DNA of 42,188 bases from Candidatus Saccharimonadota bacterium (GCA_017418275.1 JAFONX010000008.1:1-42188); one strand, 5' to 3'; counted from the stretch's first letter, positions 32,180 to 40,154 are shown. Notes: a model not told the origin generated them from the sequence alone. A program made the numbers and translations.

Positions 32180-33564
32180 TAGGCCTCCTCGCAGCTTTTA
32201 GCGATGCTGAGCAGTAACTGATCACTCTGCGCCTTGCCAATTAGCTGAGCGCCAACCGGCAAACCATCTTTAGTTTTACCAGCTGGAATCGATAGAGCTG
32301 GGAGACCAGCCATACTAGCAGGAACAGTCATGGCGTCTTCGAGATACATTGTCAAAGGATCGCTCGTTTTTTCGCCGAGCTTGAAAGCTGGGGTTGGTGC
32401 GACTGGGCAGAGCAAAGCATCGTATTTTTCAAAGGCTTCGTTATAAGCGTTAATTAGAAGCGTGCGGGCTTTCTGGGCTTTTAAGTAATAAGCATCATAA
32501 AAACCAGAGCTTAACACGAAGTTGCCGATCATGATACGGCGCTGGTTTTCTTTCATGAAACCTTCACTACGCGTCATGGTATAGATCTCGTCGAGACCCT
32601 TTGCGTCTGCACTGCGCAAGGCGTAGCGAATACCATCGTAGCGGCTAAGGTTGGAAGCTACCTCAGCTGGCTGAACGACGTAGTAAATTGCGAGACCGTA
32701 TTTTAAGATTGGCATATCGAATTCTTCGATTTCGAAACCTTGTGCCTCGAGCTTTTTGCCGTAATTACGGACAATTTCGTCGACTTCTGAGTTGATGCCT
32801 TCGCCGAAACAGTCACGAATCAAACCAATTTTCTTCTTGCTTGGCTGGACTTCGTTAAGATTTTTTGTCCAATAATCTGGTAGCGTGGTTGAATCTTTCT
32901 TATCTTGGCCAGCCATGATACTCATGACAAGGTCGACATCTTCGGCTTTCTTGGCAAAACAGCCCATCGTGTCGGTTGAGGAAGCCATGGCAACAACGCC
33001 GTAGCGACTGACTGCGCCATAAGTTGGCTTGATACCATAGACGCCATTGAAGCTCGCTGGCTGACGGATTGAACCACCAGTGTCTGAACCGAGTGCAAAC
33101 TCGACGATATTGAGCGCGGTTGCGACCGCGGAACCGCCAGAAGAACCACCTGCGACACGGGTGTTGTCGGCAGAGTTTTTGGTTGGTCCAAAGTAAGAAT
33201 TCTCGGTAGAACCACCGTGCGCGAAAGCATCGAGGTTCGCGCGACCAATCATGATAGCGCCTTCAGCCTCAAGTTTTGCAACTGCGGTTGCGGTAATTGG
33301 TGAATGATAGCTATCAAGAATGTGCGCCGCGGCGGTCGTGTTGCCTTCGTGGCTTGAGTAGTTGTCTTTGAGTGCATAAGGGACGCCGGCAAGTTTGCCG
33401 ACTTCTTCACCTTTTGCGATTTTTTCGTCGATTGCTTTAGCCTTTTCGAGTGCAGCTTCGGCGTTCATGGAAATGAATACGTTGTAATCTTTGTATTCTT
33501 CGGCCTTAGCGAGCGCGGCTTGAACTAAGTCGACGGCTTTAGTGTTCTTGTCTGCGATTTTCAT
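32179..33564 (-). CDS. gatA: Aspartyl/glutamyl-tRNA amidotransferase subunit A
   Basis: GatA is the glutaminase subunit that supplies ammonia within GatCAB. The amidase-signature triad is visible in the 461-aa product: Lys66 (PYALKDNYS), Ser141/142 (GGSSGGS) and nucleophile Ser165 (SDTGGSIRQPAS). The length is slightly under the usual ~485, mostly at the ends. The start overlaps the gatC stop (ATGA). The gene lies between gatC and the HEPN-like gene in one operon. Confidence 0.97.
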   Translation of the reverse strand: MKIADKNTKAVDLVQAALAKAEEYKDYNVFISMNAEAALEKAKAIDEKIAKGEEVGKLAGVPYALKDNYSSHEGNTTAAAHILDSYHSPITATAVAKLEAEGAIMIGRANLDAFAHGGSTENSYFGPTKNSADNTRVAGGSSGGSAVATALNIVEFALGSDTGGSIRQPASFNGVYGIKPTYGAVSRYGVVAMASSTDTMGCFAKKAEDVDLVMSIMAGQDKKDSTTLPDYWTKNLNEVQPSKKKIGLIRDCFGEGINSEVDEIVRNYGKKLEAQGFEIEEFDMPILKYGLAIYYVVQPAEVASNLSRYDGIRYALRSADAKGLDEIYTMTRSEGFMKENQRRIMIGNFVLSSGFYDAYYLKAQKARTLLINAYNEAFEKYDALLCPVAPTPAFKLGEKTSDPLTMYLEDAMTVPASMAGLPALSIPAGKTKDGLPVGAQLIGKAQSDQLLLSIAKSCEEA

Positions 33565-33848
33565 AGCACTTTTGGCACCTTTACTTGGTTATCTTCGGTT
33601 TCGGTTGCCAGGGCGAGCAAATCTTCGCGCTTGGCTTCCATCTCTTGGATTTCATCTTCGCGCCAAACATTTTGCATGTCGAAGCACTGGTAAGTAGGCT
33701 CGACGCCGTCGGTATCTAGCTCATTAAGCTGAGAAATGTACGATACGATGCTGTCGAGATCCTTCATGAGTGGCTCGATTTCTTCCTCGCTGATGCTTAG
33801 GCGAGAAAGCTCTGCTAAATGCAGCACGTCTTCTCTGGTGATTGACAT
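33561..33848 (-). CDS. gatC: Aspartyl/glutamyl-tRNA amidotransferase subunit C
   Basis: This is the small belt subunit (95 aa) that stabilises GatA-GatB. The family pattern is clear: VLHLAELSRLSISEEEIEPL at the N-terminus, LDSIVSYISQLNELDTDGVEP in the middle and the WREDE segment later. It opens the seven-gene minus-strand operon. The -10 box TGtTATAAT ends six bases before its ATG, so the operon mRNA should begin at or next to this codon. Confidence 0.95.
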   Translation of the reverse strand: MSITREDVLHLAELSRLSISEEEIEPLMKDLDSIVSYISQLNELDTDGVEPTYQCFDMQNVWREDEIQEMEAKREDLLALATETEDNQVKVPKVL

Positions 33849-33854
33849 AGATAT

Positions 33855-33863
33855 ATTATAACA
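33855..33863 (-). promoter_or_regulatory. Extended -10 promoter of the gatC operon
   Basis: The minus strand reads TGtTATAAT, six bases before the ATG at 33848. No ribosome site is present. Confidence 0.8.
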
Positions 33864-33933
33864 TCATAACCGATGTTTTAACAGGGGCGAGAACAGCTTG
33901 CGTTTTTGCTAGTTGAAAAGGGTGTTACGTGAG

Positions 33934-35478
33934 TTAGTTTAAGTCGCTGAGTAGTTCAATCTCTGCACCGAGATCACAAAGCCTCTCGGCAAACTTTTCG
34001 TAGCCACGCGCGATTGAATAAGTGTTACGTAAAATTGAAGTGCCAGGAGCGGCAAGCATCGCGAGCATTACAACTACGCTAGGGCGTAAAGCTGGCGGCG
34101 CCATCATCTCGGCTGGGCGCCAGTTGGTAGGACCAGTAATAAAGATGCGGTGGGCGTCGAGTAATTCGACCTTGGCGTTTAGGTTAGTAAGTTCCGTCGA
34201 ATAAATCGCGCGGTTTTCGAAGACCCAGTCATGAATCATTGTGCGACCTTCGGCTTGAGCGGCAATCAAAGAGAAGAATGGCAGGCTATCAATATTAAGA
34301 CCAGGGAATGGCATTGGATGAATCTTGTCGTTTGGTGCGACGAGTTTGGAAGGAATAATGCGTATATCAACTAGCTTTGTAAAGCCGTTTTCGCTGTAGT
34401 ATTCTGGGGTGAGTTCCATCTTTTGACCCATGCTACGCAAGACTTCGAGCTCGATTTCAAGGTAGTCAATTGGTACGCGTTTGATTAACAACTCGGATTG
34501 TGTAGCAATTGCGGCCGCAATAAAGCTCATCGCCTCAATCGGGTCTTCACCGGGAGTAAAATCGATATCCTTATGAATTTTTGCTTGACCTGTAATCTCG
34601 AGATTGGTTGTACCGATGCCGTGAATTTCTACTCCGAGTGTCTCAATATAATGACAGACGTCTTGTACCATATAGTTCGGACTTGCGCCAACAATCTGAG
34701 TTCTGCCCGGATTCAGGGCGGCGGCCATGACGGCGTTTTCTGTGACGGTATCGCCGCGCTCAATTAAAACAATTTTCTTAAAAGTATCGTTTGTAGATTT
34801 GACCTTGGCTTTATAAAAACCGGATTCGCTCACACTATCGACTTCGAGACCGAAATGTTGCAAAGCACGCAGGTGCGGATAGACTGTACGGGAGCCGAGC
34901 GAACAGCCACCGGCGTATGGCAAGCGGAAATTTTTGAAGTGATGTAGTAATGGCCCCATTAGCATAATGACAGAGCGGGTGCGTCTGGCGGCTGCAACGT
35001 CAAGATTATCTAAATCTAGCTTGTCTGGCGGGGTAATTTTGAGGTCGTGGTCCTTGTTTATCCAGCTGTATTTGACACCAATCGAATCAAATACTTCGAG
35101 GATACGATAGACTTCCTCGATATGCGCAAGGTGATGTAAGGTTGTCGTGCCTTTGTTTAATAAACTAGCGCACAAAAGACCAACCGCGGCGTTCTTCGAG
35201 GTATTGATTGTGACTTCGCCGCTCAGAGTTTTGCCACCACAAATGCGATAGCTTTGCGTGGAAGATGAGCTAATACTGACAATTTGTTGACCGAGCGCTT
35301 TGGAAATTTTACTGATCATCTCGAGGGAAGCGTTCTGTTTGCCGTGCTCGATACGATTAATTGCCGATTGGCTAGTATGAATCTTTTTGGCGAGCTCCGC
35401 TTGAGTCATGCCGCGCCGTTCGCGGGCAGAGGCGATATTTCGACCAATGCGAACCATAAAATCTGCTACATCATTCAT
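33934..35478 (-). CDS. murA: XRE-type HTH fused to UDP-GlcNAc 1-carboxyvinyltransferase (MurA)
   Basis: MurA performs the first committed step of peptidoglycan synthesis, adding enolpyruvate to UDP-GlcNAc. Residues ~76-514 are a complete MurA. K95 lies in SKNA, and the active-site Cys192 in GGCSLGSR corresponds to E. coli Cys115, the fosfomycin target. The ENR segment (E. coli Arg397 region) and the C-terminal ARGYEKFAERLCDLGA are present. Residues 8-63 form a full HTH_3/XRE domain (IASARERRGMTQAELAKKIHTSQSAINRIEHG). No stop or start context separates the two, and the promoter and ATG precede the HTH. The fusion could make MurA self-regulating, or the HTH may serve protein contacts. Divergent from nrdD. 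Confidence 0.9.
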   Translation of the reverse strand: MNDVADFMVRIGRNIASARERRGMTQAELAKKIHTSQSAINRIEHGKQNASLEMISKISKALGQQIVSISSSSTQSYRICGGKTLSGEVTINTSKNAAVGLLCASLLNKGTTTLHHLAHIEEVYRILEVFDSIGVKYSWINKDHDLKITPPDKLDLDNLDVAAARRTRSVIMLMGPLLHHFKNFRLPYAGGCSLGSRTVYPHLRALQHFGLEVDSVSESGFYKAKVKSTNDTFKKIVLIERGDTVTENAVMAAALNPGRTQIVGASPNYMVQDVCHYIETLGVEIHGIGTTNLEITGQAKIHKDIDFTPGEDPIEAMSFIAAAIATQSELLIKRVPIDYLEIELEVLRSMGQKMELTPEYYSENGFTKLVDIRIIPSKLVAPNDKIHPMPFPGLNIDSLPFFSLIAAQAEGRTMIHDWVFENRAIYSTELTNLNAKVELLDAHRIFITGPTNWRPAEMMAPPALRPSVVVMLAMLAAPGTSILRNTYSIARGYEKFAERLCDLGAEIELLSDLN

Positions 35479-35487
35479 AATAATCGC

Positions 35488-35496
35488 ATTATATCA
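35488..35496 (-). promoter_or_regulatory. Extended -10 promoter of murA
   Basis: The minus strand reads TGaTATAAT, nine bases before the ATG at 35478. No Shine-Dalgarno sequence lies between. Confidence 0.75.
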
Positions 35497-35545
35497 CGGG
35501 GTGCATAAAAAATACTAGATATAGCCATAAACGAAAAACTTTATA

Positions 35546-35564
35546 CGTTGTAAATAATACAACG
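35546..35564. promoter_or_regulatory. 19-bp perfect palindrome, candidate operator
   Basis: CGTTGTA, a 5-nt AATAA spacer and TACAACG form a perfect 7-bp inverted repeat. It lies in the murA-nrdD divergent region. The right half (TACAAC, 35558-35563) stands 17 bp before TATAAT at 35581-35586, as a -35 box would, so a bound dimer could block a nrdD promoter. The fused HTH of MurA is one candidate binder. Confidence 0.5.
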
Positions 35565-35580
35565 AAAAAGGCTTGATTTC

Positions 35581-35586
35581 TATAAT
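35581..35586 (+). promoter_or_regulatory. Possible distal -10 box for nrdD
   Basis: TATAAT, 17 bp downstream of TACAAC, would start a transcript near 35593 with a ~200-nt leader that contains both NrdR-like boxes. Confidence 0.4.
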
Positions 35587-35609
35587 TAGTGTGCTCCTTA
35601 GAAGCGCAA

Positions 35610-35625
35610 ACGCTATATATAGTGC
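35610..35625. promoter_or_regulatory. NrdR-like box 1
   Basis: ACGCTATATATAGTGC has the CTATATATAG core and near-palindromic flanks of NrdR boxes, which repress ribonucleotide reductase genes. It lies 74 bp (core to core) from box 2. Confidence 0.7.
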
Positions 35626-35663
35626 TTATGCGAAAAATTGTTAATCTGTTTCGTGTTGTGTTT

Positions 35664-35693
35664 TTTACAATTCTCCTTGAAATGCCCTATATA
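35664..35693 (+). promoter_or_regulatory. Possible proximal nrdD promoter overlapping NrdR box 2
   Basis: TTTACA (35664-35669), an 18-bp spacer and TATATA (35688-35693). The -10 element would lie inside the second NrdR-like box, a typical repressor position. Confidence 0.4.
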
Positions 35694-35699
35694 TAGCGT
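35684..35699. promoter_or_regulatory. NrdR-like box 2
   Basis: GCCCTATATATAGCGT has the same CTATATATAG core in inverted orientation to box 1. A degenerate third relative (AACGCTAAATGTGGCG) begins near 35716. The 317-base gap 35479-35795 holds these sites, the palindrome and the murA promoter; I see no gene in it. Confidence 0.7.
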
Positions 35700-35795
35700 T
35701 ACCATTATTTAAACAAACGCTAAATGTGGCGTGAGTGGAACAGAATAAAACAGAATCAAAATTGCAGAAATTAACGGAAAACATACGGAGGTAAT

Positions 35796-38144
35796 ATGTT
35801 TAAGTCGATTCGCAAGCGTGACGGAAAAGTCACTGCTTTTAAACAAGAAAAAATAACAGAAGCTATTGCGAAAGCCGGTGCAGCAACGGGTGAGTTTGGT
35901 TATGATCGTGCAGAGAATATCGCCGAAAAGGTCGTTCGTGTCGCTCAGGAAGAAATTAAAGAACGCATCCCGACCGTCGAGCAGATTCAGGATGTCGTCG
36001 AGAAGGTCCTCATGCAGTCCGCTTTCAAGAACACTGCTAAGGAATATATCGAATATCGCCTTGAGCGCAACCGTAAGCGCATCGCCAAGTCGCAACTTAT
36101 GCAGACCTATAGCACGATTTCTGGTGCCGACGCCAGCGAAGATTCCGATGTGAAGCGCGGCAATGCTAACGTTGACGGCAACTCAGCCATGGGTAAAATG
36201 CTTCAGTTTGGCGCAGAAGGCTCTAAGGAGTATGCCAAGGTTTGTATTATGCAACCTCGCTTTAGTTACGCGCACGACCACGGCGATATCCATATTCACG
36301 ACCTAGATTTCCTTGCGACCGGCACCCTTACTTGCTGCCAGACTGATCCACTCAAACTTTTCGAACACGGTTTTAATACTGGTCACGGCTTCCTTCGCAC
36401 TCCACAGAGCATCGGCACTGCTGCCGCCCTTTGTGCAATCATCCTTCAGGCCAACCAGAATGAACAGCACGGCGGTCAGTCCATTCCTAACTTCGACTAC
36501 GCGCTTGCGCCAAGTGTCGACAAGACCTTCCGCAAGAGCCTTAGTAATAATATTCAGAAATATCAGGACTTCACTGGCAAAGAACTCAAGGTCGAAATTC
36601 CAGAAGATTTGGCCTATGGCGACGAAAAGGCTATTAAGAAGCTCAAACTCCCAGAAGCCGTCGTGAAAGACGCAAACGAAGATGTCGAAAAGCAGACGCT
36701 TCAGGCCATGGAAGGCTTTATTCACAACCTTAACACGATGCATTCCCGCGCTGGTGCTCAGGTGCCATTTACGAGTATTAACTTCGGTACAGATACTAGC
36801 CCAAGTGGCCGCCTCGTCTCCAAGATGTTGCTTGAAGCTACTATGAACGGTCTTGGTCATCACGAAACGCCAATCTTCCCAATCTCAATCTTCAAGGTCA
36901 AGGAAGGTGTTAACTACAACCCGGGCGATCCAAACTACGACCTCTTCAAACGCAGTATGGAAGTCTCGAGCAAGCGCCTCTTCCCGAACTTCACCTTCAT
37001 CGATGCGCCATTCAACCTCCAGTACTACAAGCCAGGTGATTACCATTCCGAAATCGCAACGATGGGTTGCCGCACACGCGTAATGAGCTCTGTCTTCCCA
37101 GAATCCGATGGCACGCCAGTCAGCCGTGGTAATAACAGCTTCACGAGCTTGAACTTGGTCCGCCTTGGTATTAAGCACGGTATTGCAACTGGCGAACGCA
37201 AAGAAGCTGACTGGGATGGTTTCTATCGTGAACTCGATGAGCTTATGGATCTTTGTCGCGACCAGCTTCTCGAGCGCTTCGAATTCCAGGCTAACCAGAA
37301 AGTAAAGAACTTCCCATTCCTTATGGGTCAAGGTAACTGGTTTGGTTCTGAAAAGCTCAATCCAAACGATACGCTTCGCGACGTCATCAAGCATGGTACT
37401 TTGTCGATTGGTTTCATTGGTCTTGCCGAAACGCTCGTTGCGATGATTGGTAAGCATCATGGTGAATCAGCCGAAGCTCAGGAATTTGGCCTAGATATCG
37501 TTGGTCACATGCGCGACAAATGTGATGAATACAGCAAGAAAAAACAGCTCAACTTCTCGCTGCTCGCAACGCCAGCTGAAGGTCTCGCGGGTCGCTTTAC
37601 GCGCATGGATCGTAAGCTCTTTGGCGAAATTAAAGGCGTAACTGACCGCGAATACTATACCAACTCCTTCCATGTCCCAGTTTATTATCCAATTTCTGCC
37701 TTTGAGAAGATTGATATCGAAGCTCCGTATCACGCGCTCTGTAACGCTGGTCATATCACCTATATCGAAATGGACGGTGATCCTTCGGAAAATATCGAAG
37801 CCTTCGAGTCGGTTATACGTCATATGAAAGAAATGGGTATTGGTTACGGCTCCGTAAACCACCCAGTCGACCGCGATCCGGTCTGTGGTTACTCCGGTAT
37901 TATCAAAGGTGAATGCTGTCCAAGCTGTGGCCGCCACGAAGATGATGGTCCAATCAGCTTCGAACGTCTTCGTCGCATTACGGGCTATCTCGTAGGCTCA
38001 CTCGAACGCTGGAATGATGGTAAGCGCGCTGAAGAGCACGATCGTGTGAAACACAACGTAAAGGCTGGTCAGTACGATGTCAAAACCAAGATTGCTCGCG
38101 AATGTAAAAAATGTAAAACCGCGGCGGCCGTTGGTAAAAAATAA
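35796..38144 (+). CDS. nrdD: Anaerobic (class III) ribonucleoside-triphosphate reductase
   Basis: The oxygen-sensitive glycyl-radical enzyme makes deoxynucleotides from ribonucleotides. The 782-aa protein starts with an ATP-cone allosteric domain (about 3-95: IRKRDGKVTAF, then EYIEYRLERNRKRI). The catalytic barrel follows. The C-terminus carries the zinc site cysteines C697, C707/C708 and C711 (CGYSG, CCPSCG) and the glycyl-radical loop RRITGYL with Gly730. CGGAGGT lies nine bases before the ATG. The paired NrdR-like boxes upstream point to NrdR repression. The activase nrdG follows after 68 bases. An anaerobic or microaerobic lifestyle is implied. Confidence 0.97.
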   Translation: MFKSIRKRDGKVTAFKQEKITEAIAKAGAATGEFGYDRAENIAEKVVRVAQEEIKERIPTVEQIQDVVEKVLMQSAFKNTAKEYIEYRLERNRKRIAKSQLMQTYSTISGADASEDSDVKRGNANVDGNSAMGKMLQFGAEGSKEYAKVCIMQPRFSYAHDHGDIHIHDLDFLATGTLTCCQTDPLKLFEHGFNTGHGFLRTPQSIGTAAALCAIILQANQNEQHGGQSIPNFDYALAPSVDKTFRKSLSNNIQKYQDFTGKELKVEIPEDLAYGDEKAIKKLKLPEAVVKDANEDVEKQTLQAMEGFIHNLNTMHSRAGAQVPFTSINFGTDTSPSGRLVSKMLLEATMNGLGHHETPIFPISIFKVKEGVNYNPGDPNYDLFKRSMEVSSKRLFPNFTFIDAPFNLQYYKPGDYHSEIATMGCRTRVMSSVFPESDGTPVSRGNNSFTSLNLVRLGIKHGIATGERKEADWDGFYRELDELMDLCRDQLLERFEFQANQKVKNFPFLMGQGNWFGSEKLNPNDTLRDVIKHGTLSIGFIGLAETLVAMIGKHHGESAEAQEFGLDIVGHMRDKCDEYSKKKQLNFSLLATPAEGLAGRFTRMDRKLFGEIKGVTDREYYTNSFHVPVYYPISAFEKIDIEAPYHALCNAGHITYIEMDGDPSENIEAFESVIRHMKEMGIGYGSVNHPVDRDPVCGYSGIIKGECCPSCGRHEDDGPISFERLRRITGYLVGSLERWNDGKRAEEHDRVKHNVKAGQYDVKTKIARECKKCKTAAAVGKK

Positions 38145-38156
38145 TCATTAGTTTCA

Positions 38157-38193
38157 GAAAAGCTTCCGCAGGCTTAAAGCTTGCGGGCTTTTC
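38157..38193 (+). terminator. Terminator or attenuator between nrdD and nrdG
   Basis: AAAAGC-TTCCGCA pairs imperfectly with TGCGGG-CTTTT around an inner loop. The trailing T run is short, so some read-through into nrdG is possible. Confidence 0.65.
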
Positions 38194-38196
38194 GTC

Positions 38197-38202
38197 TAAA
38201 AT
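38197..38202 (+). promoter_or_regulatory. -10 promoter element of nrdG
   Basis: TAAAAT ends ten bases before the ATG at 38213. No ribosome site is visible, so a nearly leaderless mRNA separate from nrdD is suggested. Confidence 0.5.
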
Positions 38203-38212
38203 AGGAATAGAT

Positions 38213-38755
38213 ATGCAGACTACTAAAACCAATAAGCTTTGTACCCCGCAACATGAAGTCCCAGATGGATACATTCATCTTTCGGGTGATCTTGAGCGTG
38301 ATTCAATTGTAAATGGTCCCGGCCTTCGCGCGGTTTTATGGGTGCAGGGTTGTCGTCAACATTGCCCAGGTTGTCAGAATCCGGAAACTTGGACAGAAGA
38401 TGAAGATGCTGGCGTAATTGTAAAGATCGACAAAGTTAAAGAAGAACTTCGTAAACTCAAAGGGCAGAGCGGGATTACCTTTTGCGGCGGTGAGCCACTT
38501 CTTCAGGCTAAAGCCTGTTGTGAAATTGCAAAGTTTTGCAAGGAAGAGCTCGGCTGGAATGTCTGGTCTTTTACTGGGCTTATCTTTGAGCAGTTGCCTC
38601 AAGAAGGTCCCGTTCATGACTTTATCTGCGAGCTCGATGCTCTGATTGACGGTCCATTCATTCTGCCGAAGCGTGACTTGAGCCTGAAGTTCCGTGGTAG
38701 TAGTAACCAGAGATTAATTCATCTCAAGAACGGCGAGATTCAATCGATTGAATAG
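38213..38755 (+). CDS. nrdG: Anaerobic ribonucleotide reductase activating protein
   Basis: This radical SAM activase generates the glycyl radical on NrdD. The 180-aa protein has the [4Fe-4S] cluster motif CX3CX2C (C47, C51, C54 in GCRQHCPGCQNPETW), the preceding RDSIVNGPGLRAVLWVQG block and the SAM-binding GGEP (92-95). The length fits NrdG (150-180 aa). The first ~20 residues are an extra N-terminal stretch that is not typical. An ATG further in is not seen before the core, and the -10 box supports 38213. It directly follows its partner nrdD. Confidence 0.95.
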   Translation: MQTTKTNKLCTPQHEVPDGYIHLSGDLERDSIVNGPGLRAVLWVQGCRQHCPGCQNPETWTEDEDAGVIVKIDKVKEELRKLKGQSGITFCGGEPLLQAKACCEIAKFCKEELGWNVWSFTGLIFEQLPQEGPVHDFICELDALIDGPFILPKRDLSLKFRGSSNQRLIHLKNGEIQSIE

Positions 38756-38756
38756 A

Positions 38757-38788
38757 AAAAGCCACCGTCCGAAAAACGGTGGCATTTT
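38757..38788. terminator. Bidirectional terminator between nrdG and the alarmone synthetase gene
   Basis: GCCACCGT (38761-38768) pairs with ACGGTGGC (38776-38783). AAAAA precedes and ATTTT follows. Confidence 0.88.
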
Positions 38789-38812
38789 GAGGGGGTGATA
38801 ACTAATAAAAGA

Positions 38813-39481
38813 TTATTTTGCTTTTTCATCTAAATTCCGCAGTTTCATTGCGGTCTTGCGGAAGCTTGATAAATCCCGAGCGAGTTTCTTGAAGAGCTCG
38901 ATTACTTTCGCGCTCTTTTTGCCGCTCTGGCATTTATAGCCACAGATGTGTTCGATAGCCGCCCAAGCGTCCATCGTTTTGTCGCGAATCTGCACCTCGA
39001 CAGGAACGGTAACCTTCTCGTTAAGGAAAAAGACTTCAACCTCGATCGTGAGATGGAGGCTCGCGTAGCCACTATCTTTCGGCTCCGCGATATAGTCTTT
39101 TGTTCGCCGGACATTGAGTCCGGACTGGTTCTTTAACGCGTCGGCAACGATGTAAACGTCGTCCTCAAATGGCGTTACAACGCGAACGCCTGCGATGTCG
39201 GTTACGTACTCCTCAAGGTTTTCGGGGGTCAAATCCTTTCCCTTCTTTTGTAGCTTCTTAACACATGAATCTAGAGTTTTTACTCTAAAAGACACTGTAT
39301 CAATGAGGGGGCGCCCAAGCTCGGCCTGTATGCCCAACTGTAAATTATTGATGCGGGCGACTAGTAGATTAATCGCCGCTTGTGCGTGGTTGGACATAGG
39401 TATGTATCCCATCTCCTTAAACCATGCTAAGTTATCTTCGGCATAAGAATTACTCGAAACAACGATATTATTTTCGCACAA
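38813..39481 (-). CDS. Small alarmone synthetase, (p)ppGpp synthase (RelQ/RelP-like)
   Basis: This is a single-domain GTP pyrophosphokinase that makes (p)ppGpp, the starvation signal. Key synthetase motifs are present: DIAGVRVV, the KDYIAEPKDSGYASLHL substrate loop (Ala where Arg is usual in GYRS) and VEVQIRDKTMDAWAAIEH with the catalytic Glu. There is no hydrolase (HD) or regulatory domain, as in RelP/RelQ. I place the start at TTG 39481 (222 aa), because AGAGGTGA ends five bases before it. A GTG at 39490 overlaps that site and would give 225 aa. The mRNA seems to have a ~75-nt leader with a hairpin. Confidence 0.88.
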   Translation of the reverse strand: MCENNIVVSSNSYAEDNLAWFKEMGYIPMSNHAQAAINLLVARINNLQLGIQAELGRPLIDTVSFRVKTLDSCVKKLQKKGKDLTPENLEEYVTDIAGVRVVTPFEDDVYIVADALKNQSGLNVRRTKDYIAEPKDSGYASLHLTIEVEVFFLNEKVTVPVEVQIRDKTMDAWAAIEHICGYKCQSGKKSAKVIELFKKLARDLSSFRKTAMKLRNLDEKAK

Positions 39482-39519
39482 TTTTATCACCTCTAAAAGA
39501 ACAATTAGTCTCTTCTGCG

Positions 39520-39537
39520 CCGTGGTAAAACCACCGG
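39520..39537 (-). promoter_or_regulatory. Hairpin in the alarmone synthetase leader
   Basis: CCG-TGGT, an AAA loop and ACCA-c-CGG give a 7-bp stem with one bulge between the promoter and the ribosome site. No T run follows, so it is not a terminator. Confidence 0.4.
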
Positions 39538-39562
39538 ATTATGCGCAAAACAGCCAAGATAT

Positions 39563-39571
39563 ATTATATCA
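39563..39571 (-). promoter_or_regulatory. Extended -10 promoter of the alarmone synthetase gene
   Basis: The minus strand reads TGaTATAAT. Transcription should start near 39556, leaving a leader of about 75 nt. Confidence 0.6.
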
Positions 39572-39615
39572 CGCATAAGAGGAATAGTCAAGCTGGGGCT
39601 AGCAGATGGGCGCAA

Positions 39616-40146
39616 TTAGGATTGAGGATCTATGCGATATAGATAGAATGAATCCCACTTTTTCTCTGGCTTAATATCTTCTAGATCGAAGGCGTTGGAA
39701 ATAAAATAAATTGGCTTATTGAGGCGGGTTGCTTCGCACTCGATTTTTCGCCGTATCGTCTCGATATGATTCGCTAGCGCATAAGCATAGACGATGGTGG
39801 TCTTGGCGGGGAATTTATAACGATAGAAATTACAACATTTTATGGTTATTTTGCGGTTTTTACGAAAGCGCCAATTAGTCAGCAGGGCGAGTATGGGGTT
39901 TATTTCTAGACCTAGCGCCTTCGCGCCACGCTTCGCCGCGACTTGTAATACAACGCCGTCGCCTGCGCCTAAATCAATTAATAAATCGCCATGCTTGATA
40001 GGATATAGCTTCGTGAGGACTTTTTTGACTTTAGCTTTTTCGCTTGGTACATAGGGTGCACCGGTTAGCCCAGGGATTAAAAAGATAAGAGTAATAATCG
40101 CGATCAAAAGTAGTATGACAACCATGATGATAGAAGCAAGACTCAT
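39616..40146 (-). CDS. Membrane-anchored class I SAM methyltransferase (FAM173/ATPSCKMT-like)
   Basis: The 176-aa protein has an N-terminal membrane helix (about 5-27). APYVPS (30-35) is followed by the SAM-binding motif I LLIDLGAGDGVVL (about 55-67) and GLEINPILALLTNWR. The order membrane helix - (A/G)xPYVPS - DLGAGDG - ExNP matches the FAM173/ATPSCKMT family of lysine methyltransferases, whose eukaryotic members modify the ATP synthase c subunit and ANT. The bacterial substrate is unknown. TATATT ends eight bases before the ATG, so it is probably leaderless. No clear terminator follows the gene. Confidence 0.78.
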   Translation of the reverse strand: MSLASIIMVVILLLIAIITLIFLIPGLTGAPYVPSEKAKVKKVLTKLYPIKHGDLLIDLGAGDGVVLQVAAKRGAKALGLEINPILALLTNWRFRKNRKITIKCCNFYRYKFPAKTTIVYAYALANHIETIRRKIECEATRLNKPIYFISNAFDLEDIKPEKKWDSFYLYRIDPQS

Positions 40147-40154
40147 ACTCTAAT

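Noticed and set aside
36303-37460. Two long minus-strand frames inside nrdD
   Set aside because: They are shadows of a conserved enzyme gene with no start signals or recognisable motifs.
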